A stretch of 64,000 nucleotides of DNA, taken from positions 21,654,097 to 21,718,096 of the forward strand of contig CM073324.1 in the NCBI GenBank assembly GCA_037043015.1, written 5' to 3'. This document shows, one piece after another, positions 11,066 through 21,900 of the stretch (positions are counted from its first letter, which is position 1; the number at the start of each line of letters is the position of its first letter). Below the pieces are notes generated by a model. It made no database searches and had not been told where the DNA came from. It saw only the letters and a program-made list of their open reading frames with translations. The translations under genes and the position numbers were made by a program. Origin of the DNA: Bryum argenteum. Taxonomy: Eukaryota; Streptophyta; Bryopsida; Bryales; Bryaceae.

Positions 11066-11233
11066 ACACAGAATTGATCGAAGCAGCTGATCGAGTTCTG
11101 TCAAAGTGCCATTGTCACACCGACACAATAACACACTTGCTAGATTACCACGTACTCTCAACACCCTGTCATTGTAGAAACGGAATTCTCTTCGTACAGA
11201 GAAAGCTGTGATGGAACTAGCTCGGAATCTTCA

Positions 11234-11339
11234 CCAACAAGCGACACGACAGAGGTGTACGACTCTACAAACACCGACGTCGCATTGCGCTTCAGCGAGG
11301 ACGTAGTAGTCGTTCACCTCTGCTGTCACACAAGTTGCA
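11234..11339. ncRNA. MicroRNA-like hairpin 2
   Basis: Arm A is at 11248-11268 (ACAGAGGTGTACGACTCTAC) and arm B at 11303-11327 (GTAGTCGTTCACCTCTGCTG). The core duplex AGAGGTG.ACGACT is continuous except for one mismatch, with a short bulge at each side. This is the best-paired copy of the five. The loop is about 34 nt. Confidence 0.8.
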
Positions 11340-11493
11340 GTAAAATGAATCTGAAGCAGCTGATCGAGCTCTTACTCCTGCTAAACTGCCACACAACAAC
11401 CGCTTTAGTAAACAAAGTTTTCAATCCAGAAAACGGCATTCCTTCCTCAGTGTGATTGAACTAGCTTCTGTAGATTTACCTCCCCCGAGGAAT

Positions 11494-11596
11494 TCAACAA
11501 GCGGCACAACAGAGGTGTACGACTCTACAACCAGGTTGCATTCTGCTTCCAACGGGACGTAGCAGTCATGCACCCCTGCTGTAACAAGTGTTGTAA
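11494..11596. ncRNA. MicroRNA-like hairpin 3
   Basis: Arm A is at 11507-11528 (ACAGAGGTGTACGACTCTAC) and arm B at 11559-11581 (GCAGTCATGCACCCCTGCTG). The loop is about 30 nt. The lower stem continues with CAACA/TGTTG. Confidence 0.75.
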
Positions 11597-11770
11597 TAAA
11601 ATGAACCTCACAGAAATGATCGAAGCAGCTTCTAGATACATTTTGATCTAGGTTGTCACACCGACACGGTAATCTCTCAAACACTCCGACACCAAATTGG
11701 CCGCTTCAGTAATCAATTCGAGCAAAACCAGCTGCCTACTTTACATTTTCACAGAGACTACATCGCAATT

Positions 11771-11896
11771 CAACAAGCGACACAACAGAGGTGTATGACT
11801 CTACAACCACGCTGCAATTCCTCTGACACGATTGATTGCATCGACGCCCGGACCGGGGACGTAGCAGTCATTCACCCCTGCTGTCACACATGCTGT
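11771..11896. ncRNA. MicroRNA-like hairpin 4
   Basis: Arm A is at 11783-11804 (ACAGAGGTGTATGACTCTAC) and arm B at 11861-11887 (GCAGTCATTCACCCCTGCTG). The loop is the longest of the set, about 56 nt. Confidence 0.75.
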
Positions 11897-12098
11897 AAAT
11901 AGAATTGCACCATTCTATACTACCGATTCTAGGTTGCCACACCGACACAACAATCTCCCAAACACTAGTGCAAGACAACCATTTCCACTAACTAGTGTTC
12001 GAAAGTCTGTACTTCCGCACTAGTGAAAATTATCAATCCTGTTCGAAAACGCCACTCTGCTGATACTCATTCTACGAACTCAGAAAACGAAGAATTCA

Positions 12099-12199
12099 GC
12101 AATCGGCGCAACAGAGGTGTATGACTCTACAACCAGTCTCGATGATCGTGCCTCAATCTGGACGTAGGAGTCCTGCACCCCTGCTGTCACAACATGCTG
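12099..12199. ncRNA. MicroRNA-like hairpin 5
   Basis: Arm A is at 12109-12130 (ACAGAGGTGTATGACTCTAC) and arm B at 12164-12190 (GGAGTCCTGCACCCCTGCTG). The loop is about 33 nt. This copy lies nearest to the TATA-like motif at 12331. Arm A is nearly invariant in all five copies while arm B varies at several positions, so arm A (or its complement on the minus strand, which would begin with U) is the better candidate for the mature small RNA. Confidence 0.75.
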
Positions 12200-12330
12200 G
12201 AACAACCCATTCAACCTGATCATTCGAAACAGAGACACAGACTCTATAACTTATCAAAAAGGTTCAATCTACAGTTACAGATCAAGACGAGCGGTGCATT
12301 CAATGAGATGAGAACGAATGGAATGGTGAA

Positions 12331-12339
12331 TTATATATA
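12331..12339 (-). promoter_or_regulatory. Possible TATA box for the hairpin cluster (minus strand)
   Basis: The minus strand reads GTATATATAATTCACC here, a good TATA consensus. It lies about 130 bp before hairpin 5 if the cluster is transcribed leftwards. A start near 12300 would yield a primary transcript carrying all five hairpins. In that orientation arm A would be the 3p arm and could give a U-starting 21-mer. No comparable motif was found at the other end. In AT-rich DNA this motif can arise by chance. Confidence 0.35.
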
Positions 12340-12419
12340 CTCTCACATGTGTACTAGGTTTGACGTCATCAAGAAATTTATTATTGGGCTAGTTCGTCAT
12401 TCTTTATCATGAAGGGCTA

Positions 12420-13651
12420 CTTTTGTAAGCATGATTAGTGGCACCTAGCTAGAAGCCACTAATCTCGCGGATCCCGCCGGTACAATCAGTTTCTTAATTA
12501 GATTTCTTTTTATCGATATCGGCATGGATTGTTATTAATAGTAATTCCTCAACTGTATGATCAGGTTTTCTTCAACCAGAATGTTCTAACAGATTGTCCC
12601 CTCGTTGCTTCTGAACGGGGGGGCTTCACTAACTAGTAAGTTACTAGTAAGTTACTAAGCGATGATTGTTTGTTTATATGGAATCTCACGATGACTTGTT
12701 GCCTCATATGACCCACGTCCTTTCAACCTTTGGTAGTGATAGTTGTATTCTGTTTTTTTATAAGAAATTTGATGGTTAAACATTACATTGTTTGTTTGGG
12801 AATGAATGAATGACGTAAATTGTCAAGAAACCAACGTGGGTATTCTCAACAACCGTAGGTCGAACGGGCATTTTATTCACGCAAACCCCACACTAGTCTG
12901 GTGTTCTTATTTATTTATTTATCTATTCAAGGTATGAAGATAATTTGACATTTAGATGTTCATGATTGTTTTTCATATAAAGACTGTCTCCTACAAGTTT
13001 CGGCAAAATGACCTCTTTTTATTTCAAGATTGACCCATTGTTTCCAAGTAGCAAAAACTCTATATTGACCAGTAGAAGAATGGAGTTTCTGCTACTTGAA
13101 AAGGACGAAGTTTCGAAAAGTATTCTCACATTCACTCAAATATCTCCTTCTAAACATTTATGTCATAAGAATACATGATCATAAAAATACATAAGTAAGA
13201 GTTGTTGTAATATTAACATCAAATCGAAAGAACAACAAATAAATCTCAAACATATTGTCTATATATGTACATTTGAGAGAGGAAAACAAGAAGTCAAACT
13301 TGTGTTTCCTCATTCATTCTCGATTTGATGAACATTATCGTTTCATTCGTTGACAGAAATGAAGAAGAATTTGTCAAAATATGGGGATATAAAAACAATT
13401 CAAAAATTCAAAAATTAATTTGTGTTTGGGATCCAACAAAAAAACACAGCATCTCGGTCATGTATTACTGAACCCTGTTTTCAATGTAGATGCTCATTGT
13501 GCACAAGGCTCTTACTATCTCCTTTTTTATCATTCTTTCCAGATATTTTACATGCACCACTTATTTTAGAATTCACTTCTCCATTACCTACGTATGGTTA
13601 GACATTTAAATAATAAAAATAAATTATAATTTGAAAATGATGGGCATTTTA
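12420..13651. other. AT-rich intergenic stretch
   Basis: No gene is seen. A short imperfect hairpin (CAAGTAGCAAAAACTC / GAGTTTCTGCTACTTG) lies near 13047-13101. Confidence 0.5.
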
Positions 13652-13913
13652 TCAACCCCTAGAGATCCTTCGTGCAAAATCGTGCAAAGAATGACCTCCT
13701 TTTACTTCAAGACCGAAAAATCTTAATCTGAGCGATATTCAGATGATCCATCCGCAGGATCTTATAGTTAACTTGACATAGTACTTACATGCCCAATTTG
13801 AACCGTCGATTCTTCTTCATGTGTGAGATTATAACGGTCAAAGTTGGCTGAATTTTGTTCCTCTTGGGAATCATCGAAACCCGTTTCCAGTTTTAAGGAT
13901 CTGTCGGGATTGA
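13652..13913. mobile_element. TTAA-CCCCTAAA MITE, copy E6 (decayed)
   Basis: The ends have drifted: TCAACCCCTAGAGATCCTT at the left and AAGGATCTGTCGGGATTGA at the right. The interior is clearly homologous along its length to copy E3b, including TTGAACCGT, GAGATTATAA and GGTCAAAGTTGGCTGA. The shared motif appears as GATCCATCCGCAGGATCTT at about 13746-13764. Confidence 0.75.
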
Positions 13914-16900
13914 AAAACCACTTGCCAAAAAGTGCCATTTTGATATATCAAATCCATTATTGAGACGTATTTGGTTATATTTCAAGAATGCACCCATGGC
14001 TTCTTTGCAAAATCATTATCCTTGTAAGAACATTCTCTCATTATACTAAATTCTACTCTCCTAAAATACCATTTCTCCAAATTATTAGTTGTTACCTACT
14101 AGAGTACTAGGATAATTGCATACTTGTGTCAAGATTCTTCCACATACATCCATCTTTTCTTCATACTTCTAATGTTCTTAAAACATTCTAATTATATATA
14201 TGCAAAAAAGTACGTATATTAATTTCAGACATAGATACTTATTCTTCGAAATTTGAAAGTACAAGAATATTCTCATAACCATGATTTTCATGAAATTTCA
14301 AATTCAAGGCTTCAAGCCAAAGTGTGAACGAGCCCCTCATAAAAGACCACATTGGCATGATCCAAATGGTCTGTAGAAGATCACCCTGAAAAGGTCAACA
14401 TAAAGGCACCATGTTGAAGATTTGAATCATAATAAAATCTTCACAATAACCGAATTTTCATTAAAACAAATTGGGCTATGGAAAGTGGGCGTTTGATTTT
14501 CAAGGGTAAGCCTGACATCGCGACATGAAATTCGGCCACCCCCCTGAAATTTAGGTAGGTAGGTACTTCGAAACGTGTGCGCGCATGTCATGTGGAATCG
14601 CTAAAACTTTTGCGTATGTTTAATGGTGCATTGTGGGCGTACCAGCGCATAGGCGCGAGTGCCATTGTTGACCAAGTTACCCACAACACAAAGCTTGCAT
14701 ATGCGGCGACAATAGTTGCGCCAAGGCCATTGGACAAGTTTTTTCCAACGCTCGAGGTTCGAAATTTGTGTCTAAGGTACATGGGTCGACCTTGTCTCGT
14801 ATGACTATCATGCCATTGGCAAACGTTTTGTGGGTGCTCAAAGTGAAGGGGGCAAACTTGTTCATTGTCCAAAGAGTTGTAGAATTAGGTGAGCTTTATA
14901 GGGGTGTTTTTTTGTCGATACGCATGTAAACTTGCCTTTGTGGAAGTTCGAACCTTCTATAAGTACCCTTTTCAAGTACCATTTGTATGAACGATGTTGA
15001 TTTTCCCCATAATGGACATATAACTTAATATTTTATTACGTAGTTGAATTATTGATGACCCTTGGTTTGAGATCTTCTTGAATCATTCCAGAAGGGAGCA
15101 AAGTCTCCGAGAGTGTAGGAGCTTTGTGTGGAACTTATGGTACCATTTGTGTGACGATTGCATTATTCTAATGTATGGTGCATTATTCAAGGAGCATGCT
15201 TTGAAATCGACCAAATTGCTATACTACTTGAGATATCTTTAGTTGACTTTATACTTCACAAACTTAAAATTGAAGAGGGATTATGAGTTCAAGTTGGATA
15301 TGTGTGTAGGAAATCAAATTACGACCCTACTCTTGAACCTACTCTCCAAGGTTTAGATTCATATACATGGGGCCTAAAGTAGAAACGGATTGCTTTGGGC
15401 AATTTTGCAACAAGGATCTTCACGAATCAACACAACAAATGCTCTTTTTGATTTTGAACTGTAGAGTACTTTCAAAAAATAATAATTCTGCTAAGATAAA
15501 CCAAATTGATAGTTTTGGTGAATTGAGCAAATAGTCAATCAATACCAAGTTGTTGTAATATTAACAAATGATTATTCTAGTTTATTTGCATGAAAATGCA
15601 AGAAGTAAACATCTTGTGGCATTTAACCTTGATATATTGCAAGATATGTGTTTTTGAATTTGATTTGATTTTTTTCGGCATTTACTAGAAAACTTGAGTT
15701 GATTTTGACGGTTATTTTTAAAAACCTACAAATATCAAATATTTTAGTTATAAATTTGACCTTGTTGAGAATGATGTCAATGATACTCCCCATCAAATTT
15801 AAAGGTAGTGGATGATATAAGGGTCATATAGAAAACACCCTACATTGCAAAGAAATACAGTACTTAGAAATTACACTATCTTTTTCTCCACTCAAGAATT
15901 TTTGGGTTATCTTTGCTAAAATTGAGAAACCAACTATGTATGTTAATTTTATTTTCTTTTCATGAAGAGAGAGACAACTATTTCAGAATTTAAATTTTGT
16001 ACAATTTAGAAGCGCTATGGCTTCATTACAAAATGATATTAAAAGCGCACCTATGCGAAAGTGGGCCCTTTTAATGAGTATTGCAAAATAATATTTCTTG
16101 AAAGTCAGCACAATTCCCTTTTTCTCTCCAAATTGCTCAGAAATTCCTAAAAATGTTTCATTTATTTCCATAATTAATCTTGATTTTTTTTGCAAAGCTT
16201 TCACAATCTCTATTTAGAAAAAGGAAAAGAATAAAAAAAAACTAAAGCTTTAGGTACATGCTTAACATTTATATTTGTTTCAATACTGAAAAGATGGTCT
16301 TCGTATACACTGCAAGTATACTTCCACCCAAGCTTAGCAATGAGTTTTCAGAGTTCACACCTTAACTTTGTTATATTTTGTCAAAGGATCACAACAAATT
16401 TCAAAAACTACTCAAACACTTATTATGGTACTAGTAACATAAAATACTCTTTTTTTCAATATAAACTACTTTACTATCTATCATTCACTTGTATAAACTT
16501 CAACTACATGATGGAAGAGACCAGGGTTCAAGAAATAATTTCATCCTTTCTAGCTAATATCCCACGGTTCCCTTGTCCAACCCCGTTTTAGGTGAAACTA
16601 TATACTGGCAATTTTCTCATTTAATATTATGAATAGAAAATTTCTTGTAATTTTCATCAATTTTTAGCAGGGTTGTCTTGTGCGACAAACTCAACACAAC
16701 GTCGAACACGACATGTGAGACAGACAACAAACCCTTTGTTTGAGAATATACAATATTCCTAGAATAAACTTAGAATATTCTAAAATCTGCCCACATATTC
16801 TTGGATATTCGAGCATATTTCATCTAAATTGTTTAATGTACCAGACACCTGACAAACACGACAAACACTCGTGACAACTCGACAAACATTGCCGAAAATG

Positions 16901-17041
16901 TGTCGAAGAAGACAACCCTAGTTTAGCCGGTGTTTTGAAGAACCAGCCGGTAATGAACTAGCCATTGGTTTTCCCAATCATTGGAAGAGACATGGGAAAC
17001 ATTAACCAATTTTATTTATTTCTAAACATTGTTGCATGTTC
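13914..17041. other. Gene-poor stretch
   Basis: AT-rich, apart from a slightly GC-richer patch at about 14560-14880 with overlapping short ORFs on both strands (for example RIGASAIVDQVTHNTKLAYA at about 14650). I could not assign these to any family. They may be an old gene remnant. Nothing else stands out. Confidence 0.45.
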
Positions 17042-17310
17042 TTAACCCCTAAACGACCACGGCCACCAATTCGGCTTTTACGGTCAAGGCCAAAAAAAAT
17101 TCAGAGTCAACTTCAAATGTTACGATCTCACATCCAGTGATGATCCAACGGTTGAAAATTTTTACACTGCTACCTATGGTAGTTTACTTCAAGATCCTAC
17201 GGTTGAAGTTATCAAAAATTTCCAAAAAAATTGGACGTACCCGCATTAGTACATAGTGGTCAGTGTTGGGATTTCAAGCTCCCAAAACATCGTGGATCTT
17301 TATGGGTTAA
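17042..17310. mobile_element. TTAA-CCCCTAAA MITE, copy E3a
   Basis: TTAA flanks (17042-17045 and 17307-17310) enclose CCCCTAAACGACCACGGCC ... GTGGATCTTTATGGG. The element is homologous to E4. It carries GATGATCCAACGGTTGAAAA and AAGATCCTACGGTTGAAG, two inverted forms of the shared motif. It abuts E3b, and the two share one TTAA. Confidence 0.85.
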
Positions 17311-17574
17311 CCCCTAAAGATCCTTGATACAAAATTGTCTAAATTATCACAAAGGACCCTCTTCTACTTCAGGCCCGAAAAAACTCAATCTAAGCATTAA
17401 TTAGAAGATCCAACCGTAGGATCTTGAAGTGAACTTGACCCTATACTCATATGTCAAATTTGAACCGTTAATTATTTTCCGATTTTGAGATTATAATGGT
17501 CAAAGTTGGCTGACTTTTTTTTCTGCGGAAACCTCAAAAAGCCATTTCGGCTTTCTTGGATCTTTAGGGGTTAA
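17307..17574. mobile_element. TTAA-CCCCTAAA MITE, copy E3b
   Basis: It starts at the TTAA shared with E3a and ends at TTAA 17571-17574, with ends CCCCTAAAGATCC and GGATCTTTAGGGG, a perfect 13-bp terminal inverted repeat. It belongs to the same subfamily as E6. The shared motif AGATCCAACCGTAGGATCTT is intact at about 17406-17425. Confidence 0.85.
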
Positions 17575-18195
17575 ATAAGAACATATGCCACAGACATATT
17601 CTCAAATTTGTAAATTTAGTAACAAGAGAATACTTTTTCATAATGGTATGCTGTATTCCTATTCACAACAGAAAGTATAAATAAAATTAAAGCAATTTGC
17701 ACGTTTTAAACGCAATTCTGAATTATTCAAATTCCAAAAGGGACTCATGAATCAATTAGAAGTTCATTCCTACCTGTTCATAGGTTTTTTACTCATTTTT
17801 TTATTTTTTATTGCTTATAAAGTGTTATTCAAATTTCATCCTTACATTATTGTAATAACCTTATCGTAGTTCAAATATGGAATCATGAGGCTACATAGAT
17901 AGCAAGATTATGATTTATTAATAGTGAAGGAGGATTGTAAACTTTCATCATTTTCACTTTGGAGTAAAAATGCTCTTTACAACACTGAAATTTACATTTA
18001 GAGTTGTGTGCACTAATTGATATGTAACCACTATAACTTTTTACTTTTTATCAAAGAATTTACTAACTATGTTCACAAGTTTGAGTAATATATGTAGTCA
18101 TTTCCTCAGTAAAAAAATTCATGAGAAGTACAAAGTTATAGGGGGCCCTAATTTATATAGTGTAGACTATTTTCATAAGAAACCTCTTATTAGAA
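17575..18195. other. AT-rich intergenic stretch
   Basis: No gene, repeat or structured element was recognised. Confidence 0.5.
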
Positions 18196-18448
18196 CCTCA
18201 ATTCCGTTAAAATGGCACTATGCCATGTGCCATTTTGTCACACCAAATCTTACATATATGCTCACATGGAATGGTGTATTCTATAATATCACGATTTTTT
18301 AAATGATATCAATCCTTTATATACATTGTCACTCATTTTCCATAATATCACCTTTACATTCTGTTATATCACATCGTTTTAGAACATCAGTTCAGAAAGT
18401 TGAGGTGTGCCATTTTAGCGGCATAACGCCATTTTAACGGAATTGAGG
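18196..18448. mobile_element. 253-bp MITE with 29-bp terminal inverted repeats
   Basis: The ends are CCTCAATTCCGTTAAAATGG (18196) and its complement CCATTTTAACGGAATTGAGG (ending at 18448). The terminal repeat extends to about 29 bp with one or two mismatches. The interior is AT-rich and non-coding. No clear target duplication is visible, and it is unrelated to the TTAA family. Confidence 0.8.
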
Positions 18449-21152
18449 ATTTAGGAAGTTGTTCACGTACATCTCAAAAACACCCTAGTACCAAAAATAA
18501 TAAATAAATATATTTATTTTTTAATATTCTTTTCTTTTCTTTTGGCTCTATAGTTGGCGTTGCAATTCTAAAATTGTCTTATTTTTTAAGATGAATTTAG
18601 AGTTTAAAATGCATGTCATGTCTTGGAACAGTTTGATGAACCCGGAAATTCTTTATTTCCCTTCCATTGTAAGAGGAGTTTATCTAATCTAACCTAATAA
18701 ATCTTTTGCGTTACGGCCCTTCACTCATAGGTAAAATGCCGATGTCAAAAATGAAAAAAACAATTTTTGAGGAATTAAATTATGTTATTCTCTTAGTTAA
18801 GGATTTAGTGTTTAGGGCTCAATTGATCTTTTTAAAAATTGCTCCACTCCACAACACAAGCAAAAGAGATACAAATCATGCATCACAATGGAGCTATAGT
18901 ATCTAAATCATGCATCACGATTGGGCTATAGTATCTGAAGAACAAACTTGCAAGCTCATTTCAAATTTGAAAGCTAGAATAAACATTCAAATTGAAGCAA
19001 AGAATGGTAACACTTATTTGTAAATTATGTATAAAGTATTTGTAAATTTTTGGATTCCTTTCACTGATGAATGTGTACACTTGCATTGAAGATTTAGTAG
19101 TCTTCATTGTAGACACAACGCACTTAACGGTTCTCAAATCAAACCATTTTTGAGTGCACATGCAATGTTCAAAGTTGATAAAAAAGTTGTCCCTCATTGA
19201 TGAATTTGTTAATCATCTGGAGGATACTCTACAATACTTCATAGTCCCTGCGGTCATCTCCACACTTGGAACATCCAAGTAATAGCCTATTCCCATGTAA
19301 GACCCGTCCCCGTAAAATTAACACCAAGGGTCTCAAAGAAACAACACATTCCCATGCAACCCAACCCCTAAGTAAGTAGTTTCACAGGAACCTGTATTAT
19401 TTCAAGGGCTTGCCAAAGGGAGGTGGCAAGCCCTTGAAATATACAAAACCTATAATGCAAATTTGGAGGCTTTATCCACTTATCTCTGCCTTTTTGAGAA
19501 TGAATAGTGCTTTCTCAACTGAAGGACCTGTCGTTATTCCCTCATAAGGAGGACTTAAATCTGGAATTTAAGTGAAGACATGTAAATGGCCCATCATGAT
19601 CTTCCCTTGATAGTGGCCCATGATTTTCCAAGGCTTCTACAGTGGACCAGCATCGTCCTCTCTCATCTCCCGCACCTTGATTTCTGCCACTCCTCCCTCT
19701 ATCGCCTCTGATAATGGCAATCCAGCTCGATCAGACTCAAAACCATTGCAAACACCGCATTGCAAACTCGTGAAGGGATGTAATGAAAGCCTCTTGCAAT
19801 TGTGAGACAGTACCTGCTTTGAGCGCTAATTTGCAAGCTTACTTATAGTTGCTATATATAACAACCCAGTGACTGTGCTCTAGCTGCTCTCACATTCATA
19901 AAGCTCTTGCTTAGAAATCCACATCTTCACGAAATCTAGGGATGTTCAGGAGGCCAAAATCGGCGTTGAAGTAGGGTTCGAATATGCTTTTCCAAGTCTC
20001 TGACTTCAATGTTGTAATGCTTGGAACATGCATGAAGAAGGAAGATGAAGTGGTGTTCACATGAACTAAGAAATTAATCAAGAGTAGGTCGACACTCAAG
20101 AGTGTGAGATTGATTTCCTAAGCTGTGGGTGATACAATGCAAATAAAAGATTCATGCTTTCCATTGATCACCGAAACGAAAGATATCCATCATTCCATTC
20201 AAACTTTGAAATATCTCATCGCTTTCGAAGGCTTCAAAGCAGATGTCAAACTAGTCACCTTCTTGCGGTGCATTCAAAAAGTGAAATTTTAGAATTCGAA
20301 TCACAATTTGTATGAGTGATTTTGTGCTTTAAAAGGATTGTGGTAGGAAGGTTGGGGTTGTACATAACCTTGTAGGAGGTTGCAAGCTCATCATTGATTG
20401 AATCATTCATGATGCCCAACTTCAAAAAGTGCACTATTCATGATGCCCAAGTCCAAAAGATGCTGCACATTATCCATTTAATAGGGTTAATGCTCTAATG
20501 AAACAGCAGTTACAAAGGCATGCTTCAATTCACCACCTATTTCTATTCAACTACGTGTCAAAGAAATTCCACATGCTCATATGATATTCGGGATCCAGCA
20601 AAATTGATCTGCTTTTGACTCTTGAATACAAATGAGAAAGATAAACTGTAGATTCTATATTATACTCCGCTCTTCCATTGCTATAGCTTTGTATTGATAG
20701 CTTATTTGACTGTGTTTAATCAAATTTTGATCTTATACACGAGTATGATACTCTTAACGACTTCAGAAAAAACACCATACCTAACAGGTTGGCGTGAATA
20801 TAGTGTTTGTTCGACCTACCCTCAAGTGACATAACAACATTGGTATAGGAGATACCCTTGACCATAAATTGAATCGATGAAAATTGTAAAAAAAACATTA
20901 TAGCGACATAGAGGAGAAATTTACCTAAATAGTGTGCATCTTTGTAATACCAAGGATCCGAACAACTATATTTTTTATATAGTGGTGGAATTCATTCAAA
21001 AAAAATCGTCACGTATAATTCTCATTGCCAATTGTTTTTCTGTAAAACGAAGAGAAAAACATAAAATGATTCCCCAAAAATTGTGTTTTCATTTTTTGAC
21101 ATTGACATTTTACATACGATTTTACATTTTACATTGAAGCACTCAAGGGCCG
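18449..21152. other. Gene-poor stretch with two small tandem repeats and a hairpin
   Basis: A roughly 35-bp duplication centred on AATCATGCATCAC...GGGCTATAGTATCT occupies 18873-18938. A roughly 38-bp imperfect duplication with TTCATGATGCCCAA lies at 20405-20460. No ORF has recognisable content. Confidence 0.5.
19399..19440. terminator. Strong perfect hairpin of unknown role
   Basis: ATTTCAAGGGCTTGCCA at 19399-19415 pairs perfectly with TGGCAAGCCCTTGAAAT at 19424-19440 (17 bp) around an 8-nt loop. Pairing resumes further out with one bulge. It is too short for a plant microRNA precursor. Nothing nearby needs a terminator, so the feature type is only a placeholder. Confidence 0.4.
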
Positions 21153-21433
21153 TCAACCCCCTAAACGAGCAAGGCCACCGATTCGGCTTTTACCGTAAAG
21201 GCAAAAAATATTTACAGTCAACTTCAAATGTTATGATCTCACATCTAATGATGATCCAACGATTGAAAATTTTTACACTACTACCCATGGTAGTCTACTT
21301 CAAGATCCTACGGTTGAAATTATCAAAAATTTCCAAAAATATTGAACGTACCCCATCAGTACATAGTGGTGAACTGGTGACTGGTGAGTTGGGATTTCAA
21401 GCTCCCAAAACATCATGGATCTTTAGGGGTTAA
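21153..21433. mobile_element. TTAA-CCCCTAAA MITE, copy E4
   Basis: TCAA-CCCCCTAAACGAGCAAGG at the left and GGATCTTTAGGGG-TTAA at the right. It is homologous to E3a over its whole length, including AAGATCCTACGGTTGAAA. A short tandem expansion (GTGAACTGGTGACTGGTGAG) near 21370 is unique to this copy. It lies about 270 bp outside the giant inverted repeat. Confidence 0.85.
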
Positions 21434-21740
21434 CGCAAAAGATTTGATAAATATCACTCACAATGGAAGTCTGTGAATCAAAGAATGTCGAGGGTTCACA
21501 ACACTATTGCAAGACATGTTGGAAGGTATCGTACATTCCCTTGGCTCCTAGGACCCAAACTTTCTTGTTCTAGGATTTGTTTTTGACAAAATTTATCGAG
21601 TTGGAACTAAATCAATTCTGAGGTAAAAACTTTGAGTTTATCCAAGATGGTGTGAATTTGTGGCATGCATTCTTATACTAACTCTTGTATTTGCTTTGTG
21701 AAACCTATTAAGTATTACCTCTTATGAAAGGAGCCAGAAA

Positions 21741-21900
21741 CACATATTTCGTTATAATGGTAACATTCACTAATTTTGAGAAATTAGAGTTTAGCTCGAG
21801 TCGAGCTAAATGTACACACAGAGTACATTTGGCTCAAATCAAGCTCAATTGTCATCGATTTGATACTTTGAATATTCTCATAATTATAACGAAATAGGTG
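21741..21900. mobile_element. 160-bp MITE inserted only in the left arm
   Basis: The ends CACATATTTCGTTATAAT and ATTATAACGAAATAGGTG form an 18-bp inverted repeat with one mismatch. The mirror arm reads straight from CTTATGAAAGG to CAAATACTTTCTG with only a few bases between. The insertion therefore happened after the arms formed. A GAGTCGAGCTAAATGTACAC...GTACATTTGGCTC inner repeat lies inside. Confidence 0.75.

Larger units (their letters stand above)
10030..12200. repeat. Tandem array of ~270-bp microRNA-like units
   Basis: Six units share a common order: a block with TCACACCGACAC and AATCTCTC, a block with CTACAAAGTTATCAA or similar, a block with TAGAAACGGCA and TTCGTACAGAGA, a CAACAAGCGGCAC block, then a hairpin, then TGAAGCAGCTGATCGAGCTC or similar. 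Unit starts are near 10030, 10824, 11090, 11350, 11620 and 11900. Five units keep the hairpin. The second unit has lost it, and a MITE separates units one and two. No ORF is conserved across units, so selection seems to act on the hairpin arms. Confidence 0.8.

Noticed and set aside
13040-13105. Imperfect hairpin with 16-bp stem
   Set aside because: Isolated, AT-rich, mismatched and without repeats or a nearby gene; likely chance.
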